Shown here: positions 9,723 through 19,079 of the stretch, piece after piece
How positions within the stretch are numbered: position 1 is the stretch's first letter
Layout: every line of letters begins with the position of its first letter
Assembly: GCF_018070565.1 (NCBI RefSeq)
Contig: NZ_JAGPXL010000011.1
Location: forward strand, 62,001-126,000
DNA: 64,000 nucleotides
Source: Streptomyces sp. B93
Lineage (GTDB): Bacteria; Actinomycetota; Actinomycetes; Streptomycetales; Streptomycetaceae
Direction of reading: 5' to 3'
Translations under genes and position numbers: made by a program
Notes under the pieces: generated by a model
Database searches by the model: none
The model's input: only the letters and a program-made list of their open reading frames with translations
Told to the model about the DNA's origin: nothing

Positions 9723-12476
9723 GTGGACGACTATGCGGGCCGGGTACTCGCCGACCGCTACCGCCTGCCGCTGCCGCCCTCCGACGAGTACGAACTCACC
9801 GAGAGCCGGGCCTTCGACACCTACAGCGGACAGGAGGTGCTGGTCCGTCAGGTGCCGTTGCCCGAGGTCGTCGAGGCCGAGGTGCTCGACGCCGAGGGGC
9901 TGCCCGACGGTTTCACCCGGCGTGACAGGGGCCCGGCGGCCCGTCGGCCCGCGGCGCGCGGCGGCACGCGCAGGCCCACCGATCCGGTCGTGCGCCGGGC
10001 GATGGAGGCGGCGCAGGCCGCGGCCCGGATACCCGACCACCCCCGGCTCGACCAGGTCTTCGACGTGTTCGCCGAGGGCGGTTCGCTGTGGATCGTCAGC
10101 GAACTGGTCGCGGCCCGGCCGCTGGCCGCGCTGCTCGCCGAGAAGCCGCTGACTCCGTACCGGGCGGCCGAGGTGGCGTCCGACGTGCTGATGGCCCTGC
10201 GGGTGCTGCACGCCCACGGCTGGGTGCACCGCAACGTCACCGCGCGCACGGTCCTCGTCTGCGACGACGGGCGGGTCATGCTGACCGGTCTGGCGGCCGG
10301 GGCGGCGGAGGAGGCGCTGTGCGGGTACGACCCGGTGCCTCCGGAGGACGACGGCCCGGCAGGGGGCGTCGAGGCGCCTGGTCCGGTCGCGGGTGCCCCC
10401 GGGCCCGCCGGTTCGCCCGGTGCGGACCCCGAGGCGGCGCGGCGGGCCGCGATCGAGGCGCGGGCGGCCGGGCGGCTGCCGGTGGCCGGTGCGGAGGGCG
10501 CCGGTGGCGGGAGCGGTGCGGGTGCCTCGGCCGCGGTGGCGCGCCGGACGCCGGAGAGCGGCAGCGGCGGCGGCGACATCCGGGCCGCGCGGGCCGGGGC
10601 GATCGCCGCGTACCGGGCGGGCGCGCGGGCGGCCGCCCGGGTGCAGGAGGCGCAGAACGGACGCGCGGCGCTGCCGGGTGCCCGGCCCGCGTCCGAGGGC
10701 GGCCCGGCGGCACCTTCGTACACCGCGGGTGCCGAGCCCGAGGTCGCCTCGCCGCCGGGGCAGATCGCCGACCCCTACGGCGTCGGTGCGACGTCCTGGC
10801 ACGGGGCCGCGCCGCGCCGTACGGCACCGGAGGGCGTGCCGGGCTTCCCGACGCAGAACACCGGGCAGAGCGCCGGCCAGCACAACGGGCAGAACACCGG
10901 CCAGCACACGGGCCAGCACAACGGGCAGAGCTTCGGGTACCACAACGGGCAGGGCAACGGGCAGGGCAACGGGCTGACCCAGGTGCCGCCCGTCCCGCCC
11001 GTTCCCCAGGTGCCGCAGGCGCCTCAGGGTCCCTTGGCGCCGGGGCATGTGCCGGGCCAGTCACCGGGCCAAGCGTCACGTCAAGCGCCGGGTCAAGTGC
11101 CGGGTCAGCCCGCGCTCGGGCCCGTGCAGGGGCGCACCGCGCTGCCCTCGGGGGCCGCCGCGGGTGGGGCCGGGACGTCGAGCCGCTGGGACGACCTGGT
11201 CGCCGGGGCGCCCGTGCGGCGCGGGCCCGCCACCGCGCTGGACGCCGAGCGGGCCCGGCAGGCGCGGATGGCGGTCGTCGGGCCGGTCACCGAGCGGTGG
11301 GCGCCCGAGCAGGCCGGACCCGTGCACGAGAACTGGCAGCTGGCCCCGCCGATCGGCCCCCAGACCGACCTGTGGGCGCTCGGCGCGCTGCTCTTCAGGG
11401 CCGTACAGGGGCATGCGCCGTATCCGGAGGAGTCGACGGCCGAACTGGTGCAGATGGTGTGCGCCGAGCCGCCCGCCTTCGCCGAGGAGTGCGGTCCGCT
11501 GCGGCCGGTCGTGGAGTCGCTGCTGCGTCAGGACCCCACCGAGCGGCTCGACTTCGAGGAGCTGCGGGGCTGGCTGCGGTCGCTGGTGCGGTCGGCGCCG
11601 GAGCCGGACGCCGGGCTGAACGTCGTCGCCGCGCCGCCGGTGGAGACGAGCCGTCTGCCCGTCGTACGCCGCCGGGGCGAGCTGGTGCGCCGACGGCGTG
11701 CCGGGCTGCCCGCGACGCACGGGCGGCACAAGCGGGGCAAGCAGAAGTCCCGCTCGCCGCGCGCCCTCGGCCGGACGCTGCTGGTGCTGGTCCTGCTGGC
11801 GCTGGCCGGGGCGATCGCGTACGCCATGCTGTTCATGCCGAAGGCGGACAGCGGCGCGGGCGGGACCGAGCGGACCGGCGTGGCGGGCGAGGTGAGCCAG
11901 GCGCCCGTCGATCCCACCCCGGAGGCCAGCAGTGAGCCCAGGCCCGACCAGACGGCGCCGCCCGCCGCCAGCGGGGACCCCGACGGGTCGGCGGGCCAGA
12001 CGCAGACCACCGGCCCCGATGTCGCCGAGGGCTTCGAACTGCGCTCGGACGTGGAGGGCTTCCGGATCGCCGTCGCGAAGGGCTGGCAGCGCGCCCCGAA
12101 GAACGGTGACGGGCAGGTCGTCTACTCACGCGGCGCCTTCCGGCTGATCGTCGTCCCCGGGCGGGACGGGACGGGCGAGTACGGCACCGACCCGATGACG
12201 TACCAGCGCGAGCGCGAGCGGGAGTTGCAGCCGTACCGGGAGTCCAGCTGGGCCACCGCCTCCGGGATGAAGTCGATCGAGGTGGGCGAGCGGTCCATGG
12301 CCGAGGGGCAGTTCACCTGGAGTGACGGTGAGGGCGCCGAGGTGTACGTGCGCAACCTCGCGATCCTCGTCGGCGACCGCTACCACGTGGTGCAGGTGCG
12401 CGGCCCGGAGACCGAACGGGACGAGGTGACGCGGCTGTTCGAGCAGGCGTCGGCCACCTATCAGGTCACCGGCTGA
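9723..12476 (+). CDS. Membrane pseudokinase with kinase fold split by a low-complexity insert
   Basis: This 917-residue protein resembles its kinase neighbours but cannot be a normal kinase. There is no glycine loop. HRDxKPxN reads HRNVTART, so Asp becomes Asn171, and the Lys and Asn are lost too. DFG reads GLA (189-191). After that a segment of about 330 residues interrupts the fold; it is Ala/Gly/Pro-rich and contains GQ repeats (378-418). The C-lobe then resumes at WAPEQ (526-530) and DLWALGALLFRAVQG. One membrane span (about 683-705) and an extracytoplasmic domain with EGFRIAVAKGWQR follow. A scaffold or regulator of the neighbouring kinases is my inference. GTG start after GGGGAGG. Confidence 0.88.
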   Translation: MDDYAGRVLADRYRLPLPPSDEYELTESRAFDTYSGQEVLVRQVPLPEVVEAEVLDAEGLPDGFTRRDRGPAARRPAARGGTRRPTDPVVRRAMEAAQAAARIPDHPRLDQVFDVFAEGGSLWIVSELVAARPLAALLAEKPLTPYRAAEVASDVLMALRVLHAHGWVHRNVTARTVLVCDDGRVMLTGLAAGAAEEALCGYDPVPPEDDGPAGGVEAPGPVAGAPGPAGSPGADPEAARRAAIEARAAGRLPVAGAEGAGGGSGAGASAAVARRTPESGSGGGDIRAARAGAIAAYRAGARAAARVQEAQNGRAALPGARPASEGGPAAPSYTAGAEPEVASPPGQIADPYGVGATSWHGAAPRRTAPEGVPGFPTQNTGQSAGQHNGQNTGQHTGQHNGQSFGYHNGQGNGQGNGLTQVPPVPPVPQVPQAPQGPLAPGHVPGQSPGQASRQAPGQVPGQPALGPVQGRTALPSGAAAGGAGTSSRWDDLVAGAPVRRGPATALDAERARQARMAVVGPVTERWAPEQAGPVHENWQLAPPIGPQTDLWALGALLFRAVQGHAPYPEESTAELVQMVCAEPPAFAEECGPLRPVVESLLRQDPTERLDFEELRGWLRSLVRSAPEPDAGLNVVAAPPVETSRLPVVRRRGELVRRRRAGLPATHGRHKRGKQKSRSPRALGRTLLVLVLLALAGAIAYAMLFMPKADSGAGGTERTGVAGEVSQAPVDPTPEASSEPRPDQTAPPAASGDPDGSAGQTQTTGPDVAEGFELRSDVEGFRIAVAKGWQRAPKNGDGQVVYSRGAFRLIVVPGRDGTGEYGTDPMTYQRERERELQPYRESSWATASGMKSIEVGERSMAEGQFTWSDGEGAEVYVRNLAILVGDRYHVVQVRGPETERDEVTRLFEQASATYQVTG

Positions 12477-12672
12477 CCGTCGTCAGGGCTCCGGCCGCCC
12501 CTTCGGGTCACTGACCGAACATCCCCGGTACACCTGCGGTCAACTCCCGTTTTGGTTCCCGTCCGTCACGGAAAGCGACAACCGTCACAGTGCGGTCTCC
12601 ATGGCCGCGCGCAGGTTCCCCGGGCCGGGGAGGGTCCCTAACCTGAACCTGTCAAGAACATTGCGGGGAAAC

Positions 12673-14373
12673 GTGGATCAGATGCAGGGCCCGCTCGTCG
12701 CGGGCCGCTACCGGCTGGCCGACATCATCGGCAGCGGCGGCATGGGCCGCGTGTGGCGCGCCCACGACGAGGTGCTGCACCGTGCCGTCGCCATCAAGGA
12801 GCTGACGGCCGCGCTCTATGTGTCGGAGAGCGACCAGGAGCGCCTGCTCGCCCGCACCCGCGCGGAGGCGCGCGCCGCCGCGCGGATCAACCACTCCGCC
12901 GTCGTCACCGTGCACGACGTGCTCGACCACGACGGCCGCCCGTGGCTCGTGATGGAACTGGTCGAGGGCCGCTCGCTGGCCGACGCCGTCAAGGACGACG
13001 GCCGGATGGAACCGGCCGAGGCCGCCCGGATCGGCCTGTGGGTGCTGCGCGCCCTGCGCGCCGCGCACGCCGCCGGTGTCCTGCACCGCGACATCAAGCC
13101 CGGCAACGTCCTGCTGGCCCGTGACGGCCGCGTCCTGCTCACCGACTTCGGCATCGCGCAGATCGAGGGCGACAACACCATCACCCGCACCGGGGAGGTC
13201 GTCGGCTCGGTCGACTACCTGGCCCCCGAGCGGATCCGCGGCCACGATCCCGGCCCCGCCTCCGACCTGTGGGCGCTCGGCGCGACGCTCTACACCGCGG
13301 TGGAGGGCAGGTCGCCGTTCCGGCGCACCTCGCCGCTGTCCACCATGCAGGCCGTCGTCGAGGAGGACGCAGCCGCGGCGCACCACGCCGGTCCGCTCGG
13401 GCCCGTCATCACCGCGCTGCTGCGCAAGGATCCGGCCGAACGGCCCGACTCGGCCGCCGCCGAGCGGATGCTGGCCGAGGCGGCGGAGGGGCGGCAGCCG
13501 CGCGAGGCGCAGGGGTACGTGCCCACCGGCCACGCCGTGCCGCCGACCGCGACCTTCCCGCCGGGCGCCGCGGCCTTCCCGCAGACCGCGGGGACCGTCC
13601 ACCCGACCGGCACCACCGGGACCCCGTACGTCCCCGACACGCGGGCCCACACGATGTCGACGACGCCCGGGGCCCCGCCGCCCGAGCGGTCCCGGCGGCC
13701 GCGGCTGCGCACGCTCACCCTGGTCGTCGTACTCGCCGCGCTGGTCGGCGGGGGTACGGCGGTCGGGATCATGGCGTGGGACCAGGACCGGCGGCAGGGC
13801 GGGGACACGAGGGCGTCCGTGTCGCCCACGGCCTCGCCCTCGCCCACGTCGTCCGCGACGGGTTCGCCGTCGCCGGACCCCAGCGCCTCCGAGGGCAACC
13901 AGGGGCCGCTGCCGGACGGCTGGGTGCGCAAGGAGGACCCGCGGGGGTTCAGTCTGGCGCTGCCCGGGCCGGAGTGGCAGCGGGTGGAGGTCGACGCCCT
14001 CCAGGTCGACTACACGCCCGACGGCGGCCGGACGTTCATCCGGATCGCCGTCGACGCCAGCCCGGACTTCAGCAGCGCCTACGAGCACCAGCTCGACCTG
14101 GAGGAGCAGCTCCAGCGGCTCGTCGCCTACCAGCGGGTGACCCTGGAGGAGAACGTCTACCGGGACCGGCCCGGCGCGCTGTGGGAGTGGACCTGGACCG
14201 CGCTGGCCAAGGACACGCCGTTCCCCGGGCCGCGGCACGCCATCGAACAGATCTACTTCGGCCGGGACGGCACCGAGTACGCGATCTACATGTCCTCGGC
14301 GGAGGAGGACTGGGCGACGACACGCGAGTGGTTCACCAGCGTGTTGCAGGGGTGGCGGCCGGGCGTGTCGTAG
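12673..14373 (+). CDS. Transmembrane Ser/Thr protein kinase
   Basis: From GTG 12673 this encodes 566 residues. The kinase domain is intact: GSGGMG at 20-25, Lys42, HRDIKPGN with Asp140, DFG Asp158, and LAPE. A Pro/Thr-rich juxtamembrane stretch precedes a single span (347-367). The extracytoplasmic part has a Ser/Pro/Thr linker and a domain starting LPDGWVRKEDPRGFSLALP, akin to the C-terminal domains of the neighbouring kinases. GTG 12673 follows GCGGGGAAAC; ATG 12601 is in frame but has no ribosome-binding site, and ATG 12682 is possible. Third in the kinase run. Confidence 0.9.
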   Translation: MDQMQGPLVAGRYRLADIIGSGGMGRVWRAHDEVLHRAVAIKELTAALYVSESDQERLLARTRAEARAAARINHSAVVTVHDVLDHDGRPWLVMELVEGRSLADAVKDDGRMEPAEAARIGLWVLRALRAAHAAGVLHRDIKPGNVLLARDGRVLLTDFGIAQIEGDNTITRTGEVVGSVDYLAPERIRGHDPGPASDLWALGATLYTAVEGRSPFRRTSPLSTMQAVVEEDAAAAHHAGPLGPVITALLRKDPAERPDSAAAERMLAEAAEGRQPREAQGYVPTGHAVPPTATFPPGAAAFPQTAGTVHPTGTTGTPYVPDTRAHTMSTTPGAPPPERSRRPRLRTLTLVVVLAALVGGGTAVGIMAWDQDRRQGGDTRASVSPTASPSPTSSATGSPSPDPSASEGNQGPLPDGWVRKEDPRGFSLALPGPEWQRVEVDALQVDYTPDGGRTFIRIAVDASPDFSSAYEHQLDLEEQLQRLVAYQRVTLEENVYRDRPGALWEWTWTALAKDTPFPGPRHAIEQIYFGRDGTEYAIYMSSAEEDWATTREWFTSVLQGWRPGVS

Positions 14374-14454
14374 TCCCGACCGGAGCCGGCGACGGGCGTC
14401 GGTTGTCGGCCAACCCCGGCCGCGCGCCCCGGAACCGGTGACCTGGGCTGCGGC

Positions 14455-15627
14455 ATGATGAGGCGCATGGTGACCGAGGGGTCGGACGGGCGTGTCATAG
14501 CGGGCCGTTACCGGCTGGAGGGCACGCTCGGGCGCGGCGGCATGGGCGTCGTCTGGCGGGCCACCGACCGGCTGCTCGGCCGCCGGGTCGCGGTCAAGGA
14601 ACTGTTCGTCGACCCCTCCCTCACGGCCGACGAGGCCCGGCGGCAGCGGGAGCGCACCCTGCGCGAGGCGCGTGCCGTGGCCCGGCTGCGCCACCCGCAC
14701 GTCATCGTCGTCCACGACGTCGTGGAGCACGACGAAGGCCTCTACATGGTCATGGAGTTCGTGGACGGCGTGTCCCTCGCCGACCGGGTCGCCGCACGCG
14801 GGCCGGTCGACGCGGCCGAGGCCGCCCGGATCGGCATCGGCCTGCTCGGCGCGCTGCGCACCGCGCACGCCGCCGGGATCCTGCACCGCGACCTCAAGCC
14901 CGCCAACGTCCTGGTCGAGAACGGCACCGAGCGGGTCGTCCTCACCGACTTCGGGGTCGCCCAGATCCCCGGCGCCACCACGCTCACCGAGAGCGGCACC
15001 TTCGTCGGCTCACCCGAGTACACCGCGCCCGAGCGGATGTCCGGGGGCGGCACCACTCCCGCCGCCGACCTGTGGTCGCTGGGCGCGCTGCTGTGCGCGG
15101 TGCTGAGCGGGCGGTCGCCGTTCCACCGGGACTCGTTGGGCGGTGTGCTGCACGCCGTGGTGTCCGACGAGATCCGGCCGCCCGTGCAGGCCGGGCCGCT
15201 GCTGCCCGTCGTACAGGGACTGTTGGAGCGGGACCCGGAGCGGCGGCTGGACGCGGGGCAGGCGGAGCGGCTGCTGCGGGAGTTCCGGGAGACGGGGCGG
15301 GCGGCGTGGCCGGGGCCGGGGCTGGCGCCTCCTCCGGGGCCGGGGGCGGGTGATGGCGACGCGGGGCGGGAGGGGCGGGCGCGTCGCAGTGTGCTGGCGG
15401 CGGTGGTGCTGGTGGCGGCGGTCGCGGTGGCTGGCGTGTCGGCGGTCGCGCTGCTGGTCGGCGGGGGCGGGACGCCGGTGGGGCCGACACCGCCCGGGAC
15501 GGTGACGACCGTGACGAAGACGTCGGCGCCCTCGTCCCGGGCGCCCTCGGTCCCCTCGGTGTCCGTGCCGTCTTCGCCGTCCTCCGCCTCCCCGACCGAC
15601 AGCGCTACGGGCATAAATGGGAGATAA
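14455..15627 (+). CDS. Transmembrane Ser/Thr protein kinase without sensor domain
   Basis: The 390-residue product has a full kinase domain: GRGGMG at 26-31, Lys48, HRDLKPAN with Asp146, DFG Asp165 and TAPE. It has one membrane span (about 311-336). After the span only about 50 residues remain, rich in Pro, Ser and Thr, so unlike its neighbours it has no folded extracytoplasmic domain. It may rely on partners, perhaps the adjacent kinases, for stimulus input (inference). Several starts are possible: ATG 14455, 14458 or 14467, the last preceded by GAGG. Confidence 0.9.
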   Translation: MMRRMVTEGSDGRVIAGRYRLEGTLGRGGMGVVWRATDRLLGRRVAVKELFVDPSLTADEARRQRERTLREARAVARLRHPHVIVVHDVVEHDEGLYMVMEFVDGVSLADRVAARGPVDAAEAARIGIGLLGALRTAHAAGILHRDLKPANVLVENGTERVVLTDFGVAQIPGATTLTESGTFVGSPEYTAPERMSGGGTTPAADLWSLGALLCAVLSGRSPFHRDSLGGVLHAVVSDEIRPPVQAGPLLPVVQGLLERDPERRLDAGQAERLLREFRETGRAAWPGPGLAPPPGPGAGDGDAGREGRARRSVLAAVVLVAAVAVAGVSAVALLVGGGGTPVGPTPPGTVTTVTKTSAPSSRAPSVPSVSVPSSPSSASPTDSATGINGR

Positions 15628-15696
15628 GTGGCAGGCTGAGTCACGGGTCTGTGACCGCAAAGCGTTCGAAGTGGCTACGGTGCCACCCGGCGCGAT

Positions 15697-17427
15697 ATGC
15701 ATGAACCCATGAACAGCCACGGGGGAGCCCGCTACGGGGCCGACGAGCCGACGAGTTTCGGTCTGCAACCGCCGAACCCGCCCGCGGGGGCGGCCCAGCC
15801 CCACCCCGACAACCCCTACGCGGCGCCCACCCAGGTCGTGCCGCCGCAGCCGGGAAGCGGCGCCCCAGCCGCTCCAGCCGCCCCAGTCGCATCCGCCGCG
15901 CCCGCCGCGCCCGCCGCCGATCCCGGTGCCGGGCGGCTCATCGCCGGTCGCTACCGGCTCCTCGCCAAGCTCGGACACGGCGGCATGGGCACGGTCTGGC
16001 GCGCCAAGGACGAGACGGTGGACCGGGAGGTCGCGGTCAAGGAGCCGCGTGTTCCGGACCATCTTCCCGAGCGTGAACGGGCCAACGCCTTCGAGCGCAT
16101 GCGCCGCGAGGCCCGCGCCGCGGCCCGGCTCGACCACCCGGCCGTGGTCAACGTGCATGACGTCGCGGTCGTGGACGGCCAGCCGTGGATCGTCATGGAG
16201 CTGGTGCAGGGACGTTCCCTCGGCGCCGCCCTCCAAGAGGGCACGCTCGACGCCCGCGAGGCCGCCCGCATCGGCCTCGAAGTGCTCGGCGCGCTGGAGG
16301 CCGCGCACGCAGCGGGCATCCTGCACCGTGACGTCAAGCCGGACAACGTGCTGCTCGGACGGCACGACCGCGTCGTCCTCACCGACTTCGGCATCGCCCA
16401 GATCGAGGGCGAGACCAACCTCACCGACACCGGCGGCTTCGTCGGCTCGCCCGAGTACATCGCCCCGGAACGCGTCCTCGGCCAGCGCCCCGGACCCGCC
16501 TCCGACCTGTGGTCGCTGGGCGTCGTCCTCTACGCGGCGACGGAGGGCGTGTCGCCGTTCCGGCGCAGCAACACGCCCGCCACCCTCCAGTCCGTCCTCA
16601 ACGCCACACCCGCGCCGCCCGCGTCCGCGCGGGGCCCGCTCGCCGACGCCATCAACGGCCTGCTCCAGAAGGACCCGGCGCGCCGCCCCAACGCGGCCCA
16701 GGTGCGGGCCCTGCTGGAGACCACCGCGAACCCTCCGGCGCCCGCGCCGACGCGGGTCGTCACCCTCGCCGAGCCCGGTGCCGGTGGCTCCCGGCCCTCC
16801 GGTGTCCGGATCGGCCGCAAGACCCTGCTCGGGCTCGGCGCGGTGGTGGCCGCGGCGGCGGTGACGGCGTATCTGGTGATCGCCGATCCGTTCGCGGGGC
16901 CGCTGCCCGACGGGTGGAAGCGGCACGACGACCTCGGCGAGAAGGTGGCCGTCAGTCTCGCCCTGCCCGAGGGGTTCGAGAAGCTGCCGCCCGCTGAGGA
17001 CTCGGACGGGACGGTCGTGTCGTTCGCCGACCCGAGCGGGCTGATGACGGTCGTCGCCGACCGGGACATCAAGAAGGACGACGCGGACGGCAAGCTTCCC
17101 ACCCGGGCCCTCGACCAGGCGTACGCGGACTGGGAGACGCTCAAGGACGGCGAGTACGGCTGGAACATCGCCGCCGAGCCCGCCCCGAAGGGCGAGCCCA
17201 AGGAGACGACGTACCAGGAGAAGAAGGCCGCCGAGAACACGATCGTCTACACGACCAACGACACCAACAACCCCCGCGAGCGCGAATACCGCATCTACTA
17301 CTACGTGGCGGGCAACGGCGACCTGTACCGGCTCTCGATCGACGGCCCCGCCACCGGTCACTTCGCCGCCGAGGGCCGTGAGATCGCGCGGACGGTACTC
17401 GAGAACTGGGACGTCAAGAACCTCTAG
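15697..17427 (+). CDS. Transmembrane Ser/Thr protein kinase with Pro/Ala-rich N-terminal extension
   Basis: This 576-residue kinase starts with about 78 residues of Pro/Ala-rich sequence (e.g. NPPAGAAQPHPDNPYAAP) before the kinase domain. Key residues are GHGGMG at 93-98, Lys115, HRDVKPDN with Asp212, DFG Asp230 and IAPE. One span lies at about 376-394. The extracytoplasmic domain begins GPLPDGWKRHDDLGEKVAVSL (shown in part), the same module as in the other family members. ATG 15709 (MNSHGG) is an alternative start. It ends three bases before the next kinase gene, implying co-transcription and translational coupling. Confidence 0.9.
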   Translation: MHEPMNSHGGARYGADEPTSFGLQPPNPPAGAAQPHPDNPYAAPTQVVPPQPGSGAPAAPAAPVASAAPAAPAADPGAGRLIAGRYRLLAKLGHGGMGTVWRAKDETVDREVAVKEPRVPDHLPERERANAFERMRREARAAARLDHPAVVNVHDVAVVDGQPWIVMELVQGRSLGAALQEGTLDAREAARIGLEVLGALEAAHAAGILHRDVKPDNVLLGRHDRVVLTDFGIAQIEGETNLTDTGGFVGSPEYIAPERVLGQRPGPASDLWSLGVVLYAATEGVSPFRRSNTPATLQSVLNATPAPPASARGPLADAINGLLQKDPARRPNAAQVRALLETTANPPAPAPTRVVTLAEPGAGGSRPSGVRIGRKTLLGLGAVVAAAAVTAYLVIADPFAGPLPDGWKRHDDLGEKVAVSLALPEGFEKLPPAEDSDGTVVSFADPSGLMTVVADRDIKKDDADGKLPTRALDQAYADWETLKDGEYGWNIAAEPAPKGEPKETTYQEKKAAENTIVYTTNDTNNPREREYRIYYYVAGNGDLYRLSIDGPATGHFAAEGREIARTVLENWDVKNL

Positions 17428-17430
17428 CCC

Positions 17431-18942
17431 ATGACTGACGGTCGAACACACCAGAGCGACGGACGGCTGGTCGGCGGTCGCTACCGGCTGGCCGAACCCC
17501 TCGGCACCGGCGCCGCGGGCACCGTCTGGCGCGCGTACGACGAGCGGACGGACCGTGAGGTCGCCGTGAAGGAGCCCCGGTTACCCGGCGATCCCGGGAA
17601 CCCCGAGGACGACGAGTACCGGCGCGCCGCCCACCGGCTCTACCGCGAGGCCCGTGCCGCCGCCCGCGTCGACCATCCCTCGGCCGTGTCCGTCCACGAC
17701 GTGGTGGTGGAGGAGGGGGACGGGGCGGACGGGCTCCCCTGGATCGTCATGGAGCTGGTGCGGGGCGAGCCCCTGCGCGCACTGGTCGCACGCGGCCCGC
17801 TCGACCCGCCCGAAGCCGCCCGGATCGGCCTCGCCGTACTGGGCGCGCTGCGCGCCGCGCACTCCGTGGGCATCGTCCACCGCGACCTCAGGCCCGCCAA
17901 CGTCCTGGTCGAGTCCGGCACCGGCCGGGTCGTCCTCACCGACTTCGGCATCACGGGCGGCCGGGACGCCGACGCCCGGTTCGTCGCCCCCGAGCGGATG
18001 TCCGGGCGCGGCGCGGGCCCGGCGTCCGACCTGTGGTCCCTGGGGGCGCTGCTGCGCGCGGCGGTCGAGGACGGGGGGCCGCTGGACGCGCTGATCACTC
18101 GGCTGCTGGACCCGGACCCGGAGCGGCGGCCGGGGGCGGCGGAGGCCGCGGGGGAGTTGGGGGCGGTGGCCGGGGAGGCGGTCGTACGGGGTTCGGTGGC
18201 GGAGGCCGTACGCAATTCCGCGCCGGACGTCGTCCGGGATGCCGTGCCGGAGGCTGTCCGGGGTTCCGGGCCGGAAGCCGTGTCCGAGGGCGCGGGTGGC
18301 ACAGGGAACGCCGAGGCGGGCACGCCACCCGGGCCCGCGGCCCCGCTGTCCCACCCGCGCCCCCCGCACCCACCCCGTCACCTCCTCCACCGCCCCGCCG
18401 CCCTCGCCTTCCTCGGCACCCTTCTCCTCACCGCCCTCTGCCTCGGTGTCGTCCTGCTGCCCGACGCCACCGCCGGCACCCCGGACGGCTGGGCGCGGCA
18501 TCGCGAGGAGGGCATGCACGCCGTCCTCGTCCTCCCGGCCCGCTACGAGGTGTCCGAGCGGCGTGGCGGTGCCGCCGATCCGCCGCGGGTCGTGGTCTAC
18601 GCGGACGCGGACGCCGACGCGTCGGTGCGGGTCCGCTTCACGCAGTGGGACACCGCTCCGGGCTCCCCGATGAGCCGGGCGCGGCAGGCGCGCGAGGGGT
18701 GGGACGGCGAGCGCACGCGTTACGCCCGCACCACCGTCCAGGGCCATGAGGCGGTCGTCGCCGACACCACGTACCGGCGCGGGGACGGCTCCCCGGCCCG
18801 CGCGCTGGAGCTGCTGGTCCGCACCGACGACGGGCGCATGTACAGCCTGCGCGTCGACATGCCCCGGAGCGGGGCACACGAGCGGCAGGGCGCCGCGGTG
18901 TTCGAGGGCGCGCGTGACCGCCTGGAGATCGGAAACGACTGA
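17431..18942 (+). CDS. Transmembrane Ser/Thr protein kinase, divergent catalytic loop
   Basis: This 503-residue kinase starts three bases after the previous stop codon. The glycine loop is GTGAAG, with Lys47 and DFG Asp171. The catalytic loop is HRDLRPAN: Asp152 is present, but the Lys two residues on is Arg154. The activation segment is unusually short (DFGITGGRDADARFVAPE). The C-lobe is followed by a repetitive stretch in which VR, AV and E alternate (about 250-290), a span (about 322-345), and an extracytoplasmic domain with TPDGWARHREEGMHAVLVLP. It is probably active but atypical, or dependent on its upstream partner. Confidence 0.88.
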   Translation: MTDGRTHQSDGRLVGGRYRLAEPLGTGAAGTVWRAYDERTDREVAVKEPRLPGDPGNPEDDEYRRAAHRLYREARAAARVDHPSAVSVHDVVVEEGDGADGLPWIVMELVRGEPLRALVARGPLDPPEAARIGLAVLGALRAAHSVGIVHRDLRPANVLVESGTGRVVLTDFGITGGRDADARFVAPERMSGRGAGPASDLWSLGALLRAAVEDGGPLDALITRLLDPDPERRPGAAEAAGELGAVAGEAVVRGSVAEAVRNSAPDVVRDAVPEAVRGSGPEAVSEGAGGTGNAEAGTPPGPAAPLSHPRPPHPPRHLLHRPAALAFLGTLLLTALCLGVVLLPDATAGTPDGWARHREEGMHAVLVLPARYEVSERRGGAADPPRVVVYADADADASVRVRFTQWDTAPGSPMSRARQAREGWDGERTRYARTTVQGHEAVVADTTYRRGDGSPARALELLVRTDDGRMYSLRVDMPRSGAHERQGAAVFEGARDRLEIGND

Positions 18943-18966
18943 CCGACCTCCGTTCCGCTCCGAACT

Positions 18967-18989
18967 ACGCCCTGATCAGGGCGTTTGTT
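18967..18989 (+). terminator. Terminator closing the kinase cluster
   Basis: An 18-bp perfect palindrome (acgccctga/tcagggcgt) 25 bp after the last kinase stop is followed by TTGTTG. This is the expected form of an intrinsic terminator. A palindromic operator for the downstream gene is the alternative. Confidence 0.6.
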
Positions 18990-19079
18990 GCCAGCGTTCA
19001 CTGGCGTGCTGTGTGCAGTCGGTGAATCCCCATTACCGACGGGTACACAAACCCCGCGCCCCGGCATACTCTGCGCCTC

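Noticed and set aside
12601..12672. ATG 12601 as start of the third kinase gene
   Set aside because: It has no ribosome-binding site and adds an unconserved Arg/Pro segment; GTG 12673 follows GGGG directly before the kinase domain.
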